Of a DNA stretch of 64,000 nt, positions 17,156-26,362 are shown piece after piece. A model generated the notes under the pieces. The model made no database searches and was not told where the DNA came from. It was given only the letters and a program-made list of their open reading frames with translations. Numbering within the stretch: position 1 is the first letter of the stretch; each line of letters starts with the position of its first letter. The stretch spans positions 3,196,530-3,260,529 of the forward strand of contig NZ_RWIV01000001.1 in the NCBI RefSeq assembly GCF_003944835.1. The letters run 5' to 3'. A program made the translations under genes and the position numbers. Source of the stretch: Bacillus sp. HMF5848 (GTDB taxonomy: Bacteria > Bacillota > Bacilli > Bacillales > HMF5848).

Positions 17156-18366
17156 ACTGTCACCTTCTTATCCTTCTTTTGATTTACAATGCTATGAACT
17201 TTTGTCGGTAACCCGAATAATGAAATAAATCCTACTGCAGCATTATGATCAAACTCATCATCCGAAGTATAGGTAGCAAGCTTTTCATTATATAATGAAT
17301 AAGCAGATTGACGTCCTTCTACAATTGCATGACCTTTAAATAGCTTAACGCGAACAATACCTGTTACTTGTTTTTGTGTTTCTGAAATAAAAGACTGTAA
17401 TGCATCACGCAGAGGGGAAAACCATAGACCGTTATAAATAAGTTCGGTTACCTTTTGACCAATGAATGGCTTAAAGTGAGCAACTTCTTTTACTAATGTT
17501 ATGTCCTCAAGCTCTTTATGTGCTTTTAGTAATGTAATAGCTCCTGGACATTCATATACTTCACGAGACTTGATTCCTACTAATCTATTTTCAACATGAT
17601 CAATTCTGCCAACGCCATGTTTACCTGCCAGTTGATTGAGCTCTAGAATTAAGTTTGCCAACGTATACGCCTTGCCATCTATAGTAATAGGCACACCTGC
17701 TTCAAAACCAATTTCAATAATATCTGGCGTATTTGGTGTATTTTCTATAGCAGCTGTTAACTCATACGCTTCTTCAGGTGGTGCTACCCAAGGGTTTTCT
17801 AATACACCACACTCATTACTTCGCCCCCATAAATTCTGGTCTATAGAAAACGGACTATCTAAGTCAACCGGAATAGGGATATTGTGCTTCTTCGCATAGT
17901 CTATTTCCTCTTCTCGTGACCACTTCCAATCACGTACCGGGGCTATTACTTCAAGGTCTGGGTTCAAAGCTTTAATTGACACTTCGAAGCGAACCTGATC
18001 ATTTCCTTTCCCTGTACAGCCATGTGCTACAGCAACAGCCCCTTCCTTTTCTGCCACTTCTACTAGTTTTTTAGAAATAAGGGGACGCGATAGTGCTGAT
18101 ACTAAAGGGTATTTCCCTTCATATAACGCATGAGATTGTAAAGCAAACAGAGCATATTCTTTAGCAAATTCTTCCTTCGTATCAATCATATGTGAAGCTA
18201 CCGCTCCGACTTGAAGAGCTTTCTGTTGTACAAAGGATAAGTCCTTGCCCTCTCCTACATCTAAGCAGCATGCGACGACATCATACCCTTGTGAACTTAA
18301 CCACTTTATTGCAACAGACGTATCTAAACCACCAGAATAAGCTAACACTACTTTTGGTTTTGACAT
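17152..18366 (-). CDS. argG: Argininosuccinate synthase
   Basis: A 404-residue protein starting [19 protein letters not shown], the N-type ATP pyrophosphatase P-loop (SGGLDTS). Other conserved stretches are [15 protein letters not shown] and the [13 protein letters not shown] region. It condenses citrulline and aspartate using ATP. The ATG at 18366 is chosen because GGGGGAATATTC precedes it and the protein aligns from there; the frame is open 15 codons further up but lacks a start signal. First gene of argGH; two ARG-box-like palindromes lie 20-55 bp upstream of the start codon. Confidence 0.97.
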   Translation of the reverse strand: MSKPKVVLAYSGGLDTSVAIKWLSSQGYDVVACCLDVGEGKDLSFVQQKALQVGAVASHMIDTKEEFAKEYALFALQSHALYEGKYPLVSALSRPLISKKLVEVAEKEGAVAVAHGCTGKGNDQVRFEVSIKALNPDLEVIAPVRDWKWSREEEIDYAKKHNIPIPVDLDSPFSIDQNLWGRSNECGVLENPWVAPPEEAYELTAAIENTPNTPDIIEIGFEAGVPITIDGKAYTLANLILELNQLAGKHGVGRIDHVENRLVGIKSREVYECPGAITLLKAHKELEDITLVKEVAHFKPFIGQKVTELIYNGLWFSPLRDALQSFISETQKQVTGIVRVKLFKGHAIVEGRQSAYSLYNEKLATYTSDDEFDHNAAVGFISLFGLPTKVHSIVNQKKDKKVTV

Positions 18367-18385
18367 GAATATTCCCCCACTCTTC

Positions 18386-18420
18386 TTGAATATATATTCA
18401 ACTTTATACATATTTATTCA
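18386..18420 (-). promoter_or_regulatory. Two ARG boxes (ArgR/AhrC operators)
   Basis: TTGAATATATATTCAA (18386-18401) is a perfect 16-bp palindrome matching the ARG box core. TATACATATTTATTCA (18405-18420) is a second, weaker copy three bases away, which is the classical spacing for an ArgR hexamer. A candidate sigma-A promoter on the minus strand, TTGAAA-17-TAAAGT, lies just upstream. Arginine-dependent repression of argGH is inferred. Confidence 0.75.
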
Positions 18421-18532
18421 CACATACCACTTTACCATTTATTAACTTATCTTTCAATACATTCCCCACAATAAATGTAGAGATATTTTTGAAAATTTAT
18501 TAAAATAGGTACTACGGGAAGAGGGGATTTAT

Positions 18533-18847
18533 ATGGAGAATTTTTTTACATTTGATAACAGATTGGGGATTTATTTGCCACAATTGAACAAATCATGGGA
18601 ATCTTATGATACAAGTACACAGCAAACTATTTTATTACACTGGGAATCCATACGTGGAAAAATTCCTGATCGCATAAAAGAACTAGAGGAAATGATTAAC
18701 TCAAAGCAAGCTGCTTTAAATAAAGAAGAGAATTTTCAAGTGTCGTGTGACTTGAATTCAGACATTGCTGAACTCGCATCCATTATTAATGATTTATGGT
18801 TATGGTATCGCATGAATCAAACCGTATCAGCGAAAGTACATCAATAA
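18533..18847 (+). CDS. Hypothetical 104-residue helical protein
   Basis: A soluble, largely helical protein beginning MENFFTFDNRLGIYLPQLNK, with Trp- and Glu-rich helices (LLHWESIRGKIPDRIKELEEM) and a C-terminal INDLWLWYRMNQ segment. GAGGGGATTTAT precedes the ATG, which makes it a convincing gene. It is divergent from argG and convergent with moaB across the second 21-bp array. I do not recognise the family and propose no function. Confidence 0.65.
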   Translation: MENFFTFDNRLGIYLPQLNKSWESYDTSTQQTILLHWESIRGKIPDRIKELEEMINSKQAALNKEENFQVSCDLNSDIAELASIINDLWLWYRMNQTVSAKVHQ

Positions 18848-18945
18848 TTTGTTAAGTTATATATAGCTGTATATAAGATTCATGTGCCCGCTTGATGCTG
18901 ATGATTTACGTTCGAAAAATTCTGAGGTTAAGCGCTAGTTTTTTT

Positions 18946-19113
18946 GCGTGAATTTACGCTGTTTAAGCGTGAATTTCCACTGTTTTTGCGTAAATTTTCA
19001 CTGTTTATGCGTAAATTTCTCTTATTTATGCGTAAGTCAACTCTGTTTTTGCGTAAGTCAACTCTGTTTTTGCGTAAGTCAACTCTGTTTTTGCGTAAAT
19101 CAACTCTGTATGG
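18946..19113. repeat. 21-bp tandem repeat array 2
   Basis: Eight exact-length 21-bp units start at 18946, 18967, 18988, 19009, 19030, 19051, 19072 and 19093. Each begins GCGTAA or GCGTGA. Units 5, 6 and 7 are identical (GCGTAAGTCAACTCTG then T-run) and the outer ones diverge. The core GCG..A.TCA at the same positions is shared with array 1. It lies between the 3' ends of the converging 18533 gene and moaB. Although frames stay open through it on both strands, giving heptapeptide repeats, there is no start signal; I treat it as non-coding. Flanks 18848-18945 and 19114-19233 hold nothing recognisable. Confidence 0.95.
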
Positions 19114-19233
19114 CATGAATTCAAAGAAGTTGAAGGCTACGCCACCACTATATACACAAAATATATCGCGCATTGCATTTCCCTTACAATTAACAAGCAT
19201 ACTAAAATTAATATTCAATCAAAGCAAAACCAT

Positions 19234-19263
19234 AAAAAATAGAGCTTGCATACTGCAAGCTCT
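19234..19263 (-). terminator. Terminator after moaB
   Basis: AGAGCTTGCA pairs with TGCAAGCTCT; on the minus strand it is followed by a T-run of six. Confidence 0.85.
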
Positions 19264-19267
19264 GCGT

Positions 19268-19780
19268 TTATAAATCTTTTCTAATTTCACGAACTACATG
19301 GCCTAATTCAGGAAGTATCAGTTTATTCATGGCAAGTTTAACCGCACCTGTCGATCCAGGGGTTGAAAAAACAGCCGTATCATGACAAACTCCTGCAATT
19401 GCTCTAGAAAGTATTGCGCTTGAGCCAATATCTTCTGTGTAGCTAAGCATCCGAAAAATTTCTCCAAAACCATACATTTCTTTATCAAGTAACTCTTGAA
19501 CCGTTTCAATCGTGACATCACGTTTCGCGATACCCGTACCACCATTCAACAGAATAACATCGACATCTCGGTTGTGGGAGCCTGTTACAATGGCGTCATG
19601 AATTGCTAGCCGTTCATCCTTAACAATTCTGTAATCCTCTATAACATGCCCTGCTTCTTGTAATAATTCCTTCATAAGTGCACCACTTTTATCTGTATCT
19701 ACCGAGCGCGTGTCACTAACAGTGATAACCATGCAACGAATAGATTGGGGTGCTTGTTGTTTGTGCTCTATACTACTCAT
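19268..19780 (-). CDS. moaB: Molybdenum cofactor biosynthesis protein MoaB
   Basis: A 170-residue MogA/MoaB-family protein. Motifs: VITVSDTRSVDTDKSG near the N-terminus, LLNGGTGIAKRDVT (the GGTG molybdopterin-binding loop) and CVFSTPGSTGAV-like FSTPGSTGAVKLAM. It adenylylates molybdopterin or assists Mo insertion. The ATG at 19780 follows AAGGGAATTAATA. It overlaps the upstream EcsC-family gene by 8 bp. A molybdoenzyme is therefore expected in the genome, of interest given the orphan Fe-S/cytochrome b pair at 7-8.5 kb. Confidence 0.9.
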   Translation of the reverse strand: MSSIEHKQQAPQSIRCMVITVSDTRSVDTDKSGALMKELLQEAGHVIEDYRIVKDERLAIHDAIVTGSHNRDVDVILLNGGTGIAKRDVTIETVQELLDKEMYGFGEIFRMLSYTEDIGSSAILSRAIAGVCHDTAVFSTPGSTGAVKLAMNKLILPELGHVVREIRKDL

Positions 19781-20618
19781 TATTAATTCCCTTCTTATCA
19801 TAAATGTAGCGGTATTGATAATACGTGTGTGCGTACTCTGTTACCTTCCTAGTTAACTGATAATTTAATGTGGCACCAATTCCCATACCGATTACAGGTA
19901 TCCCTTGTATAAGCTTGCGACGTAAGCTATAAACAACAATCATTTTTACTAGTTGCTTTAATGGCTGTTCAAGCCACGTTTCATTTGTGAGCTCGTCAGT
20001 CCCCTCGTAAAAAAAACGTTGCGTTGACGTTTCTAACCCTTGCCGAAGATTTTGCCATCCTTCGTACTTTAATCGTTTCGGCAACGCTGCAGCATGAAAT
20101 ACTTTTAACGAAGTCATCATTTCAAAAGGCGTATTAACGTTATGACCATAAGTCATAGCTACTAATTGTACCGCACGCAAATTTAACGCAATCATTAAGG
20201 GGATATCAACGCCAAGTAGCAGCACGCCACCCGTTCCTGTTAAGCCCCCTTGAATAAATGAATATAACCGATGCTTTGCAATATTATGATCTGCTAAGAC
20301 GACTAGCTGCTCTAACGATAAACTTTGTAAATCTTCTAACTCGGTAATATCTGATTGAATAGCCCTTGCAGTAGATAAAATACGTTCCTGCGCTTCATGT
20401 TGCCATTGTGAGCCCTGAATATAAGCATGTAAGTGAAATAACCAATTGTCCATTTGGGCAAAAGTCGAGTTTCTTAATTCATCTGGAAGCTGTTGAAAAG
20501 ATGAAAATAGCCATTTCTCAAAAGATCTCTCAATGTCTGTCGGCTCATACTCTCCTAGTCGTTGCTCCCAGCTTTGAATATACTGCCAACGTTTTTTTTC
20601 ATAGGGTGTTAAAGACAT
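19773..20618 (-). CDS. EcsC-family protein
   Basis: A 281-residue protein. The middle holds a hydrophobic, Gly-rich stretch (FIQGGLTGTGGVLLLGVDIPLMIALNLRAVQL, read as adjoining segments around residues 121-155) and a second one near 235-255 (GIPVIGMGIGATLNY), typical of the EcsC family. B. subtilis EcsC is encoded with the EcsAB transporter, which affects secretion and proteolysis; here there is no ecsAB nearby, so it is a stand-alone paralogue. Function unknown. Start ATG at 20618 with GAGGGATCGTT upstream. It overlaps moaB by 8 bp. An inverted repeat (ACTTA-TACTG-TAAGT, 20645-20659) lies in its probable promoter. Confidence 0.75.
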   Translation of the reverse strand: MSLTPYEKKRWQYIQSWEQRLGEYEPTDIERSFEKWLFSSFQQLPDELRNSTFAQMDNWLFHLHAYIQGSQWQHEAQERILSTARAIQSDITELEDLQSLSLEQLVVLADHNIAKHRLYSFIQGGLTGTGGVLLLGVDIPLMIALNLRAVQLVAMTYGHNVNTPFEMMTSLKVFHAAALPKRLKYEGWQNLRQGLETSTQRFFYEGTDELTNETWLEQPLKQLVKMIVVYSLRRKLIQGIPVIGMGIGATLNYQLTRKVTEYAHTYYQYRYIYDKKGINNE

Positions 20619-20668
20619 AACGATCCCTCACAAATTAGGTATTTACTTATACTGTAAGTATACCATAA

Positions 20669-22789
20669 TTAGGATTTCATTAATGTTACTATTGTTTTAA
20701 ACAGATCACCATCTAATTCTATTTCTAAATTGCCGTTATGATGGTCAACAATTGTTTTTGCAATAGCTAAACCTAACCCTGATCCATCTGTTTGACGTGA
20801 TTCGTCTCCACGCTTAAAGCGTTCAAATAATTCATCGACATTTTCTTTTAAGTCATATTTAGAGATGTTCTTAAACACAATCTTAACATCTTGATCTGTT
20901 TCTTCAACGTTAATATACACCCTTGTATGCTGTAATGAATATTTCAAGATGTTACCTATAATGTTATCAAACACACGCCACATTTTCGCACCATCGACAT
21001 ACACAAACAGCTGAGGTTTAACTGTATTTAGTTTGATTGTTAAATTTGCCTCCGTTAGTTTTTCATCATATTCACCTAACGATTGTTTTAGAAGTTGCAT
21101 AATATCTATGTGCTCTTTCTGGAGTTCTATATTTCCAGTTGCCATCTTTGATACTTCAAATAAATCATCAATAAGAACCTTTAAGCGCTGTGATTTATTA
21201 TCAATTATGTCAATGTACTTACGTCTCTCTTCATCGGATAATTCGTCATTTTTCAAAAAGTTTGTGTAATTAATAATCGATGTGAGCGGTGTTCTTAAAT
21301 CATGACTAACATTAGAAATTAGCTCTGTTTTTAACCGTTCACTTTTAGCTTGAACTTGTTGTGATACTTGTACGCCTCTTGCTAACTGATTAACATACTT
21401 TGCTAATTGCATTAGTGGACTATTACCTTTTACTTCTATTTCTTTAACAACGTTACCTTCTGCCATCTCTTTTGTCGTCTCTAGTATCGAGTTAAATAAT
21501 GCAATCTTTTTCAATCCTATTAAAAGCGTCCCTCCACCAAATACGAACATTAAAAATAGATACACAAAGATAGCTTCTGGCTGTATTATTACCACTAACG
21601 TTGCAAAACCTAATCCACCCGAGATGATTGCTAACAATAATATTCTTACAAACGGACTTTTATATAGAAAACTATTTTTTATGGCATTCTTCTGTTTATA
21701 AATAAAGCCTTTTTTCCATTCATCCTTAAACTGTTTCCTTTTTATAGTTTCAAATGTAAATTTACATTGCATAAAAAATAACGCTAAAATAATTACAAAG
21801 ACAACAAAATCACCGATACTTATATATCTCAGAGACAGAGTACCGAATGATATTAGTAAAAAGAAAAGTGTAATAAGTAAACCAACTATTCTTATGTCAA
21901 TCGGTATTTTATAATATGGTAGCCTCAGTGATTCAAGAATAGTTGCTATCGTAGCACGGCTTCTATATAGAAAAATGGCACCTATTACTAAAGCCGTAAC
22001 ACTAATTGCTAATTGTATAAAAAATTGAATAAGTCTATCTTGATAATCATACATATTTTCCATTATTAAGCTATGATTATCCTTAGGGATAGCGATAAAG
22101 CCTGTCACGTCTCTCGTAATAAAAACACGATTTACGCCCGTTAAACTATCGTTCATTCTTGTATGATAAGGAAATTTCTGAGCAAATACGCTTTGTGTTT
22201 TCACGTGCTCATAATCAGTATTATCTAAATTGGAATATACCGTTCCAGTACTATCTTTTATATAAAAATCAATGTACTGTTTCATATATTGAAATCTTTC
22301 TCTTTGTTCAGTTAAGTAATCATATTGCTTTTGCAGCTCAGCAACCTTTTGCTCCTTAGCTAAAGCAATAAGCTTTGTCTGAGATAAGTTATATTTCTCC
22401 TTTAAAACTTCCACTTGTTCATTTCGCTTTGTAGCTATTGCTTCTTCATTAATCTCTTGATTTTCCTCGTAAAGCTCTATATCTAATAGTGCTATTTCCT
22501 CTTGAAGTCGTGTAAGATTTTGATCCTTCACACGTTGAATATCTTCATTTGTAACCTGTATTTGCTCTTTTGCCGTTTCAAAATCTACATAATCAAGCTC
22601 GACTTCACTGAATAAATTTATAAATTCTTCAATTTCATGTGCGAACTCATTTGTCTTAAAATAACTAGTTTCCAGCTCAGGAGCGTAGTTTATATTTTGT
22701 AATGTTGTCGCAACACCATATGCAAACACAAAGAACGTTATAATAAGAAAAACAAATTTCGTACCACTACTTTTCGATTTTATATCCAA
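20669..22789 (-). CDS. Multi-membrane-span sensor histidine kinase
   Basis: A 706-residue kinase. After a first membrane segment (~12-30) comes a ~220-residue extracytoplasmic region dominated by a long Glu/Lys/Gln-rich coiled coil (~70-175). Five or so more membrane segments follow between ~255 and ~430, then a HAMP-like linker, the H-box NVSHDLRTPLTSIINY (phosphorylated His ~496) and an ATPase domain with N-box FDNIIGNILKYS and DGSGLGLAIAKT. The kinase start is a TTG overlapping the response regulator gene by 23 bp; start choice is uncertain. Signal unknown; a cell-envelope stimulus is plausible. The membrane domain with a large hydrophobic core differs from the usual two-helix sensors. Confidence 0.85.
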   Translation of the reverse strand: MDIKSKSSGTKFVFLIITFFVFAYGVATTLQNINYAPELETSYFKTNEFAHEIEEFINLFSEVELDYVDFETAKEQIQVTNEDIQRVKDQNLTRLQEEIALLDIELYEENQEINEEAIATKRNEQVEVLKEKYNLSQTKLIALAKEQKVAELQKQYDYLTEQRERFQYMKQYIDFYIKDSTGTVYSNLDNTDYEHVKTQSVFAQKFPYHTRMNDSLTGVNRVFITRDVTGFIAIPKDNHSLIMENMYDYQDRLIQFFIQLAISVTALVIGAIFLYRSRATIATILESLRLPYYKIPIDIRIVGLLITLFFLLISFGTLSLRYISIGDFVVFVIILALFFMQCKFTFETIKRKQFKDEWKKGFIYKQKNAIKNSFLYKSPFVRILLLAIISGGLGFATLVVIIQPEAIFVYLFLMFVFGGGTLLIGLKKIALFNSILETTKEMAEGNVVKEIEVKGNSPLMQLAKYVNQLARGVQVSQQVQAKSERLKTELISNVSHDLRTPLTSIINYTNFLKNDELSDEERRKYIDIIDNKSQRLKVLIDDLFEVSKMATGNIELQKEHIDIMQLLKQSLGEYDEKLTEANLTIKLNTVKPQLFVYVDGAKMWRVFDNIIGNILKYSLQHTRVYINVEETDQDVKIVFKNISKYDLKENVDELFERFKRGDESRQTDGSGLGLAIAKTIVDHHNGNLEIELDGDLFKTIVTLMKS

Positions 22790-23459
22790 GCCCCCACACC
22801 ACCTTCAAATATCTTGGTTCTTTCGGATTGATTTCAATTTTTTCTCTAATTTTACGAATGTGAACAGCAACTGTATTTTCAGCATTGTAGCTAGGTTCAT
22901 TCCACACTTTTTCATAAATTTCATCGATAGAAAAAATACGAGGAGCATGAATCATCAGTAATTCTAGAATTTTGTATTCGATTGCTGTTAAACGAACATT
23001 TTCCCCGTTCACAATTACTTCTTTTGTTTCTTGATTTAATAACAGACCATTTATTGAAATAGATTTTTTTGCTCCTTCAAACATACCTAACTTCATATAA
23101 CGACGTAACTGCGATTTAACACGAGCAATTAACTCAACTGGATTAAATGGCTTTGTTACATAATCATCTGCTCCTACTTGTAACCCGAGCACTTTATCAG
23201 TATCTTCACTTTTAGCTGACAGCATTATAATAGGGATATTCTTGTCTTCTCTAACTTTGAATGTTGTGGCAATGCCATCAAGTTTTGGCATCATAATGTC
23301 CATAATTATTAAATGAATTTGTCTTTCAGTAAGTAAATCAATTGCTTCAAGACCGTCTTTTGCTTGTAGCACGTGTAATCCTTCATTTTTCAAATAAATA
23401 GTTATGGCATCTCTTATCTCTTTATCATCATCAACAACTAATATCGTATGCTGGTCCAT
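22767..23459 (-). CDS. OmpR-family response regulator
   Basis: A 230-residue protein with a receiver domain (1-120; acidic pocket VVDDDKE, phosphorylation site Asp54 in IIMDIMMPKLDG, Lys in VTKPFNP) and a winged-helix DNA-binding domain (~130-230; ENTVAVHIRKIREKIE and VWGLGYKIEK). It is the partner of the overlapping histidine kinase. Start ATG at 23459, with a purine-rich GGAAGGGAATG somewhat distant upstream. Targets are unknown; no transporter or wall gene is adjacent. Confidence 0.92.
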   Translation of the reverse strand: MDQHTILVVDDDKEIRDAITIYLKNEGLHVLQAKDGLEAIDLLTERQIHLIIMDIMMPKLDGIATTFKVREDKNIPIIMLSAKSEDTDKVLGLQVGADDYVTKPFNPVELIARVKSQLRRYMKLGMFEGAKKSISINGLLLNQETKEVIVNGENVRLTAIEYKILELLMIHAPRIFSIDEIYEKVWNEPSYNAENTVAVHIRKIREKIEINPKEPRYLKVVWGLGYKIEK

Positions 23460-23594
23460 CTATCACACATTCCCTTCCTCTACTGCACACATTTACTATT
23501 ATTTAATTATATCACCTCGCTTTCCTATCAATATTATGATTTATAAATATAAAGAAAAATTAATGATTTATCTTAAGAATGTCTTAAGATTATG

Positions 23595-23700
23595 GCTCTG
23601 TTATACTTTGGTGTTGATTATCGCTACATTGCGCTCGCTTTCCGCGGGGTGGCCGTAAGCCTCTGACCTTGAGCTACTTGCGCTCGGAGCTAGATGCCAT
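23595..23700. repeat. Dispersed repeat with G+C-rich core
   Basis: CTGTTATACTTTGGTGTTGAT followed by TCGCTACATTGCGCTCGCTTTCCGCGGGG, written here in two parts, is a longer copy of the repeat seen at 11981 and 40231. The 23640-23700 part is much richer in G+C than its surroundings and contains GCGCTCG repeated (TTGCGCTCG at 23629 and 23681 regions). The rest of the 353-bp gap 23460-23813 is AT-rich, with only a terminator. Confidence 0.65.
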
Positions 23701-23760
23701 AGGAATCTTAAGTATCAGAAGTTACACTCAACTTAAAAATTTTTAATTTTTCTAACCAAT

Positions 23761-23790
23761 AAAAAAACGCTCCTCTAAGCTTGAGGAGCG
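23761..23790 (-). terminator. Terminator after ackA
   Basis: CGCTCCTC pairs with GAGGAGCG; a run of seven T follows on the minus strand. Confidence 0.9.
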
Positions 23791-23813
23791 CAATTTATTG
23801 CAAAAATTTATAG

Positions 23814-24998
23814 TTAAGTTAGTCTTTCAACATCGCGAGCAATCATAACTTCTTCGTTTGTAGGGATTACAATTACTTTAACTGGTGAGTGCGGATAGCT
23901 TACTACTGCTTCTTCACCACGAACTTTGTTAAGAGTAGGATCCCAATATACACCCATGAACTCTAAACCATGTAATACACGAGCACGGATTTCAGAACTG
24001 TTTTCACCAATTCCAGCTGTAAATATAATCGCGTCTACACCGCTCATACGTGCTGCGTAAGAGCCAATATATTTGTGAATACGACCTGCAAACACATCTA
24101 ATGCTAATTGTGCTCGCTCCTCTCCAGCTTCTGCTTTTTCCTCAATGTCACGTAAGTCACTTGAGAAACCAGAAAGTGCTAACATACCACTCTTTTTATT
24201 TAACACATCTAGTACTTGCTCTGCTGTTTGTCCTGTTTTTTCCATAATGAACGGAATTAATGCTGGATCTATGTTACCTGAGCGCGTACCCATTGTAACA
24301 CCCGCTAGTGGTGTGAAGCCCATAGATGTATCAATTGATTTACCACCTTCAATAGCAGCAATACTAGCGCCGTTTCCTAAGTGACAAGATAACAAACGCA
24401 ATTGTTCTACGGGACGACCCAGAATTTCGGCAGCACGTTGTGAAACGTACTTGTGAGACGTACCATGAAAACCGTATTTGCGAATGCCGTATTCTTTATA
24501 GTATTCATAAGGTAAACTGTACAAAAATGATGATTCAGGCATAGTTTGATGGAACGCAGTATCAAAAACAGCAACTGCTGGTACGTTAGGTAAAATTTCT
24601 TGGAACGCTGTAATTCCTGTTAAATTAGCTGGATTGTGTAATGGAGCTAAATCAGCTAGCTCTTGGATATCCTTTAAAACGTCTGGTGTAATAACAACTG
24701 AATCACTAAACTTTTCTCCACCATGTACAACACGGTGGCCAATTCCTGTTATTTCATCATAAGATTTTAAGATTTTAAATTCGATTAATGAATCCAATAA
24801 AATCTTAACGGCAACAGCATGATCTTTTATCGGCAGTACTTGCTTTTTCTTTTCATCTTCAACTGAGATTGAAAAAATAGCGTCATCGAACCCAATTCGT
24901 TCGAAAATCCCCTTTGTAATAACATTTTCGCTCGGCATCTCAAACAACTGGAACTTTAATGATGAGCTACCTGCATTAATTGCAATCACTTTTGACAT
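23814..24998 (-). CDS. ackA: Acetate kinase
   Basis: A 394-residue protein opening [19 protein letters not shown], the acetate kinase phosphate-binding signature. Other conserved parts are [45 protein letters not shown] and FTAGIGENS. It converts acetyl phosphate and ADP to acetate and ATP, and serves overflow metabolism of pyruvate. The ATG at 24998 is preferred; an ATG four codons upstream directly abuts the GGAG Shine-Dalgarno sequence. A cre-like site lies about 128 bp upstream, in keeping with the CcpA activation known for ackA. Confidence 0.97.
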   Translation of the reverse strand: MSKVIAINAGSSSLKFQLFEMPSENVITKGIFERIGFDDAIFSISVEDEKKKQVLPIKDHAVAVKILLDSLIEFKILKSYDEITGIGHRVVHGGEKFSDSVVITPDVLKDIQELADLAPLHNPANLTGITAFQEILPNVPAVAVFDTAFHQTMPESSFLYSLPYEYYKEYGIRKYGFHGTSHKYVSQRAAEILGRPVEQLRLLSCHLGNGASIAAIEGGKSIDTSMGFTPLAGVTMGTRSGNIDPALIPFIMEKTGQTAEQVLDVLNKKSGMLALSGFSSDLRDIEEKAEAGEERAQLALDVFAGRIHKYIGSYAARMSGVDAIIFTAGIGENSSEIRARVLHGLEFMGVYWDPTLNKVRGEEAVVSYPHSPVKVIVIPTNEEVMIARDVERLT

Positions 24999-25125
24999 TA
25001 TGTAGTACATCTCCTTTTCACTAACTCGTCTTACTTATAGTTTCTCCATTTTTTTATGTAATACGACAAGTTTTCCATTCTCCATTTAAACACCCTATTT
25101 AATAAGATTCAAGACAAATACTACA

Positions 25126-25139
25126 TGTAATCGTTTTCG
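25126..25139. promoter_or_regulatory. Candidate cre site upstream of ackA
   Basis: TGTAATCGTTTTCG matches the CcpA consensus TGWNANCGNTNWCA at all but the last position. Its place, about 128 bp before the start codon and thus upstream of any promoter, fits activation. The remainder of the 307-bp gap 24999-25306 shows nothing further apart from a terminator. Confidence 0.5.
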
Positions 25140-25275
25140 TTATTAAAATTTATATTTTCTGACACAATTAAACCAATTATTCCCACTTGAATTTCATATA
25201 CATAGACTCACGACAACCCACAGAAAGCGAAGCGCTGAAACGAAAATTAACAACAAGCAGTAACAGAGCCTATAA

Positions 25276-25305
25276 AAAAAAGACGACTTATAGTCGACTT
25301 TTTTT
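25276..25305. terminator. Terminator after ytxK
   Basis: AAAAAGACGACT and AGTCGACTTTTT form a stem with one mismatch and a 3-nt loop, with T-runs in both directions; it lies at the 3' end of ytxK. Confidence 0.8.
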
Positions 25306-25306
25306 C

Positions 25307-26299
25307 TTATTTATTTTCAGCTACAAACCAATCGTCAATTTGAGCCATAATTCCTTGCATGGCTTCTTTATTTGAAAACTTTGGCATAGATACAAGTAAG
25401 GCTTGTTTCGGTTTAGCGATCTCAGTTGCCTTCTTTTGTAGAATTAATATGCTTTTCGCCGCAGCTTCTTGTTTAAACATTGAATTAGGAAGCTGAATAA
25501 AGCCTTGAATATAACTTACCTGTTTGATGTATTCATTCAGTTTCACTGACTGTTCTGTCTCAAATAGAGTATTTGGAACTAAAAATAATCCGTAGCCACC
25601 AGGACGCATATAATTAATGCTTTGTTCAATAAATAAATGATGAGCATATGAATGTCCACTTGCTGCTCTTGTCTCAAATTGCTTAGCCCGCTCATCGTTT
25701 GGATAATACCCAACAGGTAAGTCACAAACAACTACATCAGCAGGGTCAATAAGTAGGTCCTCTAAACTATCTTGGTGGAATAATTGCAACGGATACTCCA
25801 TTAGATTTGCCCCGACATACGCTAGCTTTAATAATAAGTCATCTAAATCTACACCCATACTGTCCATTAGCTTGCTACGATTTTGATTCACAACAGCACT
25901 TAACAGATTACCTGTACCAATAGTAGGATCGAGAATAGTAAAATGCTGTTGTTCTTTCATAAATTTAGAAACTAAGTAGCCTACAAAAATCCCTACTGCA
26001 TCAGGTGTCATTTGATGATTCGGCTGTGCAGCCTCTTTCATTCCTTTTAGAATCGTAAGCTGATAAGCTTTGCGGATATCTTCTTTTGCAAAAGCTGATA
26101 GATTAATTTTTTCGTACTCTTTTAAAAGTCTCTTTTTTGTCACTTCACTTAATTCATCCTGCAACACATCATTGTAATGCAAATTCTCACATGTTTCAGC
26201 AATAGCTTCTAAATACGTACAGTCTAATTGCTCACTAACAATATTAGCTGTATCGTCTATTACATTATACAACTGTTCGAATGGAAAAAGAGTTTTCAT
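25307..26299 (-). CDS. ytxK: YtxK, class I SAM-dependent methyltransferase-like protein
   Basis: A 330-residue protein with an N-terminal helical region and a C-terminal N6-adenine methyltransferase-like fold: ILDPTIGTGNLLSAV (SAM motif I), VVCDLPVGYYP (motif IV, DLPV in place of NPPF/NPPY) and a LPNSMFKQEAAAKSILIL segment. No DNA specificity subunit or restriction enzyme lies nearby, so it is not a restriction-modification system; its substrate is unknown. The start ATG at 26299 has GGAGGGATATGTGT upstream. As in B. subtilis it precedes ackA; an intervening terminator separates them here. Confidence 0.85.
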   Translation of the reverse strand: MKTLFPFEQLYNVIDDTANIVSEQLDCTYLEAIAETCENLHYNDVLQDELSEVTKKRLLKEYEKINLSAFAKEDIRKAYQLTILKGMKEAAQPNHQMTPDAVGIFVGYLVSKFMKEQQHFTILDPTIGTGNLLSAVVNQNRSKLMDSMGVDLDDLLLKLAYVGANLMEYPLQLFHQDSLEDLLIDPADVVVCDLPVGYYPNDERAKQFETRAASGHSYAHHLFIEQSINYMRPGGYGLFLVPNTLFETEQSVKLNEYIKQVSYIQGFIQLPNSMFKQEAAAKSILILQKKATEIAKPKQALLVSMPKFSNKEAMQGIMAQIDDWFVAENK

Positions 26300-26362
26300 A
26301 CACATATCCCTCCATTCTACATATTTTATCCGTTTATGGAGCATTTTAAAAGTAAATTGCTA

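Noticed and set aside
18928-19273. Repeat-type open frames on both strands across array 2
   Set aside because: A 21-bp period leaves frames open on both strands automatically. No ribosome binding site was found.
25307-26299. Restriction-modification methyltransferase
   Set aside because: Family and position match YtxK; no specificity subunit or endonuclease adjacent.
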